Positions 63,095 to 64,000 of a stretch of DNA of 64,000 nt are shown here, piece after piece; the first letter of the stretch is position 1, and each line of letters starts with the position of its first letter. This stretch comes from Lepas anatifera. Taxonomy: Eukaryota; Arthropoda; Thecostraca; Lepadidae. The DNA lies in NCBI GenBank assembly GCA_034440635.1, contig JAOTON010001145.1, positions 80,945 through 144,944 on the forward strand, in the 5' to 3' direction. Under the pieces are notes generated by a model that made no database searches, was not told the DNA's origin, and worked only from the letters and a program-made list of their open reading frames with translations. Made by a program: the position numbers and the translations under genes.

Positions 63095-64000
63095 CTTCAG
63101 ATCCTAAACCACCTACCCTCATGGAAATGAGCACGGCAATGTTGTGACCCTAGGAGTAAAAATAAAAAATTAGGATTATTCATGTAAACATGCATTTAAA
63201 AGTCATGGAAAGCTAATATTACATGTTTGCATTAAACTACAAGTAGTCATGATCCTTAAAAAAAACTTTTCGAATATAAAAAATTATCCCTCCAATCTTG
63301 TTCGTCTGGCTATCAGAGCAAAATCCATATATAAATTTTGGGGGTTCCTTCCAAATTACCCCCTCCCACCTCCAAAAAACTGAAATCATGAAAATCCGCA
63401 GAAGCTGGCATAAGTAACCGCATGGTATGGGAACCAGGTCAGCTTTCTTCCATTGCAAACTATATTTTTAAGTATTCTGGGCTGGACTATGTAACATAAT
63501 AAGAAAATATCACTTATTCTCATTTTAGTGCAGCATTTTTTGTCAATGGCGGCTGCAGAGGACTGAAAAAGGGTGGCTGCTTTTCATGATATTGTATATT
63601 TCCACCTGTGACCTAAATCATCTGAATTCAAGACTGAGTCTTATTCAAGACACAGTCGAGCTGACTTTGACGCACATTATTTGTATGTTTTACGTCGATA
63701 AATCTCAAATTACATCCAATAATAAATTTCCTTTACCAATGGTGACTCCAGAAAATGAGAATTGGTGGTTTGGTATTCAATTTGTTATAGGTTTCTGCCG
63801 ATAACCTTGCTTTCCTGAGCGCGTCTGATAATTGAAAACCCGAAGAACAGTCTCAGTTCTAGAGTTTCGAAAATTAATAGACTTGTGCCATTCCACTTAG
63901 ATTTGCCATAGGCGACTTCAGAGCACGAAAAATAAGGATATCACACATTATGCAATATATAATTCCGAGGTCGTCTTGTGCTCATGGAACACGAAAACTG
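63095..64000. other. No gene supported
   Basis: AT-rich sequence. The open frames at 63237-63458 (minus) and 63586-63804 (plus) have no recognisable domain. Confidence 0.45.

Overview
This is a repeat-dense stretch of an animal nuclear genome, most likely an arthropod and possibly a chelicerate such as a tick (low certainty). It contains spliced-looking exon fragments, several classes of eukaryotic transposon, tRNA-derived SINEs, (TA)n microsatellites and GC-rich minisatellites, and nothing bacterial. I found no intact multi-exon host gene. Host-like coding sequence is limited to a broken C2H2/unknown-family gene body (16.4-18.6 kb), a few candidate exons (19.1, 25.4, 25.6, 28.8 and 29.4 kb) and a THAP-domain exon (55.6 kb).

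Layout. 1-1.9 kb: 3' end of a non-LTR retrotransposon (RT plus RNase H). 1.9-3.8 kb: degenerate GC-rich minisatellite. 5.9-7.5 kb: two miniature TTAA-flanked elements (families A and B) sharing one TTAA, followed by a short LINE 3' fragment with a 12-bp target duplication. 13.4-16.1 kb: a C-B-B cluster of the same element type, with a SINE inside the C copy. 20.0-24.6 kb: nested long inverted repeats around (TA)n. 25.9-28.7 kb: further TTAA-type elements. 30.0-39.0 kb: a Penelope-like element (RT plus GIY-YIG) split by a full-length I-type LINE (31516-38281, minus strand) whose 1263-residue ORF2 is intact; an exact 10-bp target duplication flanks the LINE. 40.1-54.2 kb: a complete Ty3/gypsy element with near-identical LTRs, a 5-bp target duplication (AATGT), gag, pol, env and an extra chromodomain-like ORF. 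That element carries three later insertions: a B element in the 5' LTR, a truncated LINE in integrase and an A element in env. 54.2-55.1 kb: another AGGTCA-rich repeat. 57.1-58.7 kb: a decayed LTR-type pol. 60.5-63.1 kb: a hAT element with DUF4371/ZMYM1-like transposase remains, recognisable termini and an 8-bp duplication.

The most striking signal is a group of related miniature elements (A, B, C and two relatives). Where the ends are clear they are flanked by TTAA. They carry GC-rich palindromes near their ends and are packed with AGGTCA/TGACCT, the nuclear-receptor half-site: 16 exact hexamers by eye in an 842-bp copy against about 0.4 expected. The gypsy LTR pair provides an internal proof of TTAA duplication, because the 3' LTR preserves the empty site of the element inserted in the 5' LTR. 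Insertion order can be read in several places: PLE then I-type LINE; gypsy then A, B and LINE; C element then SINE.
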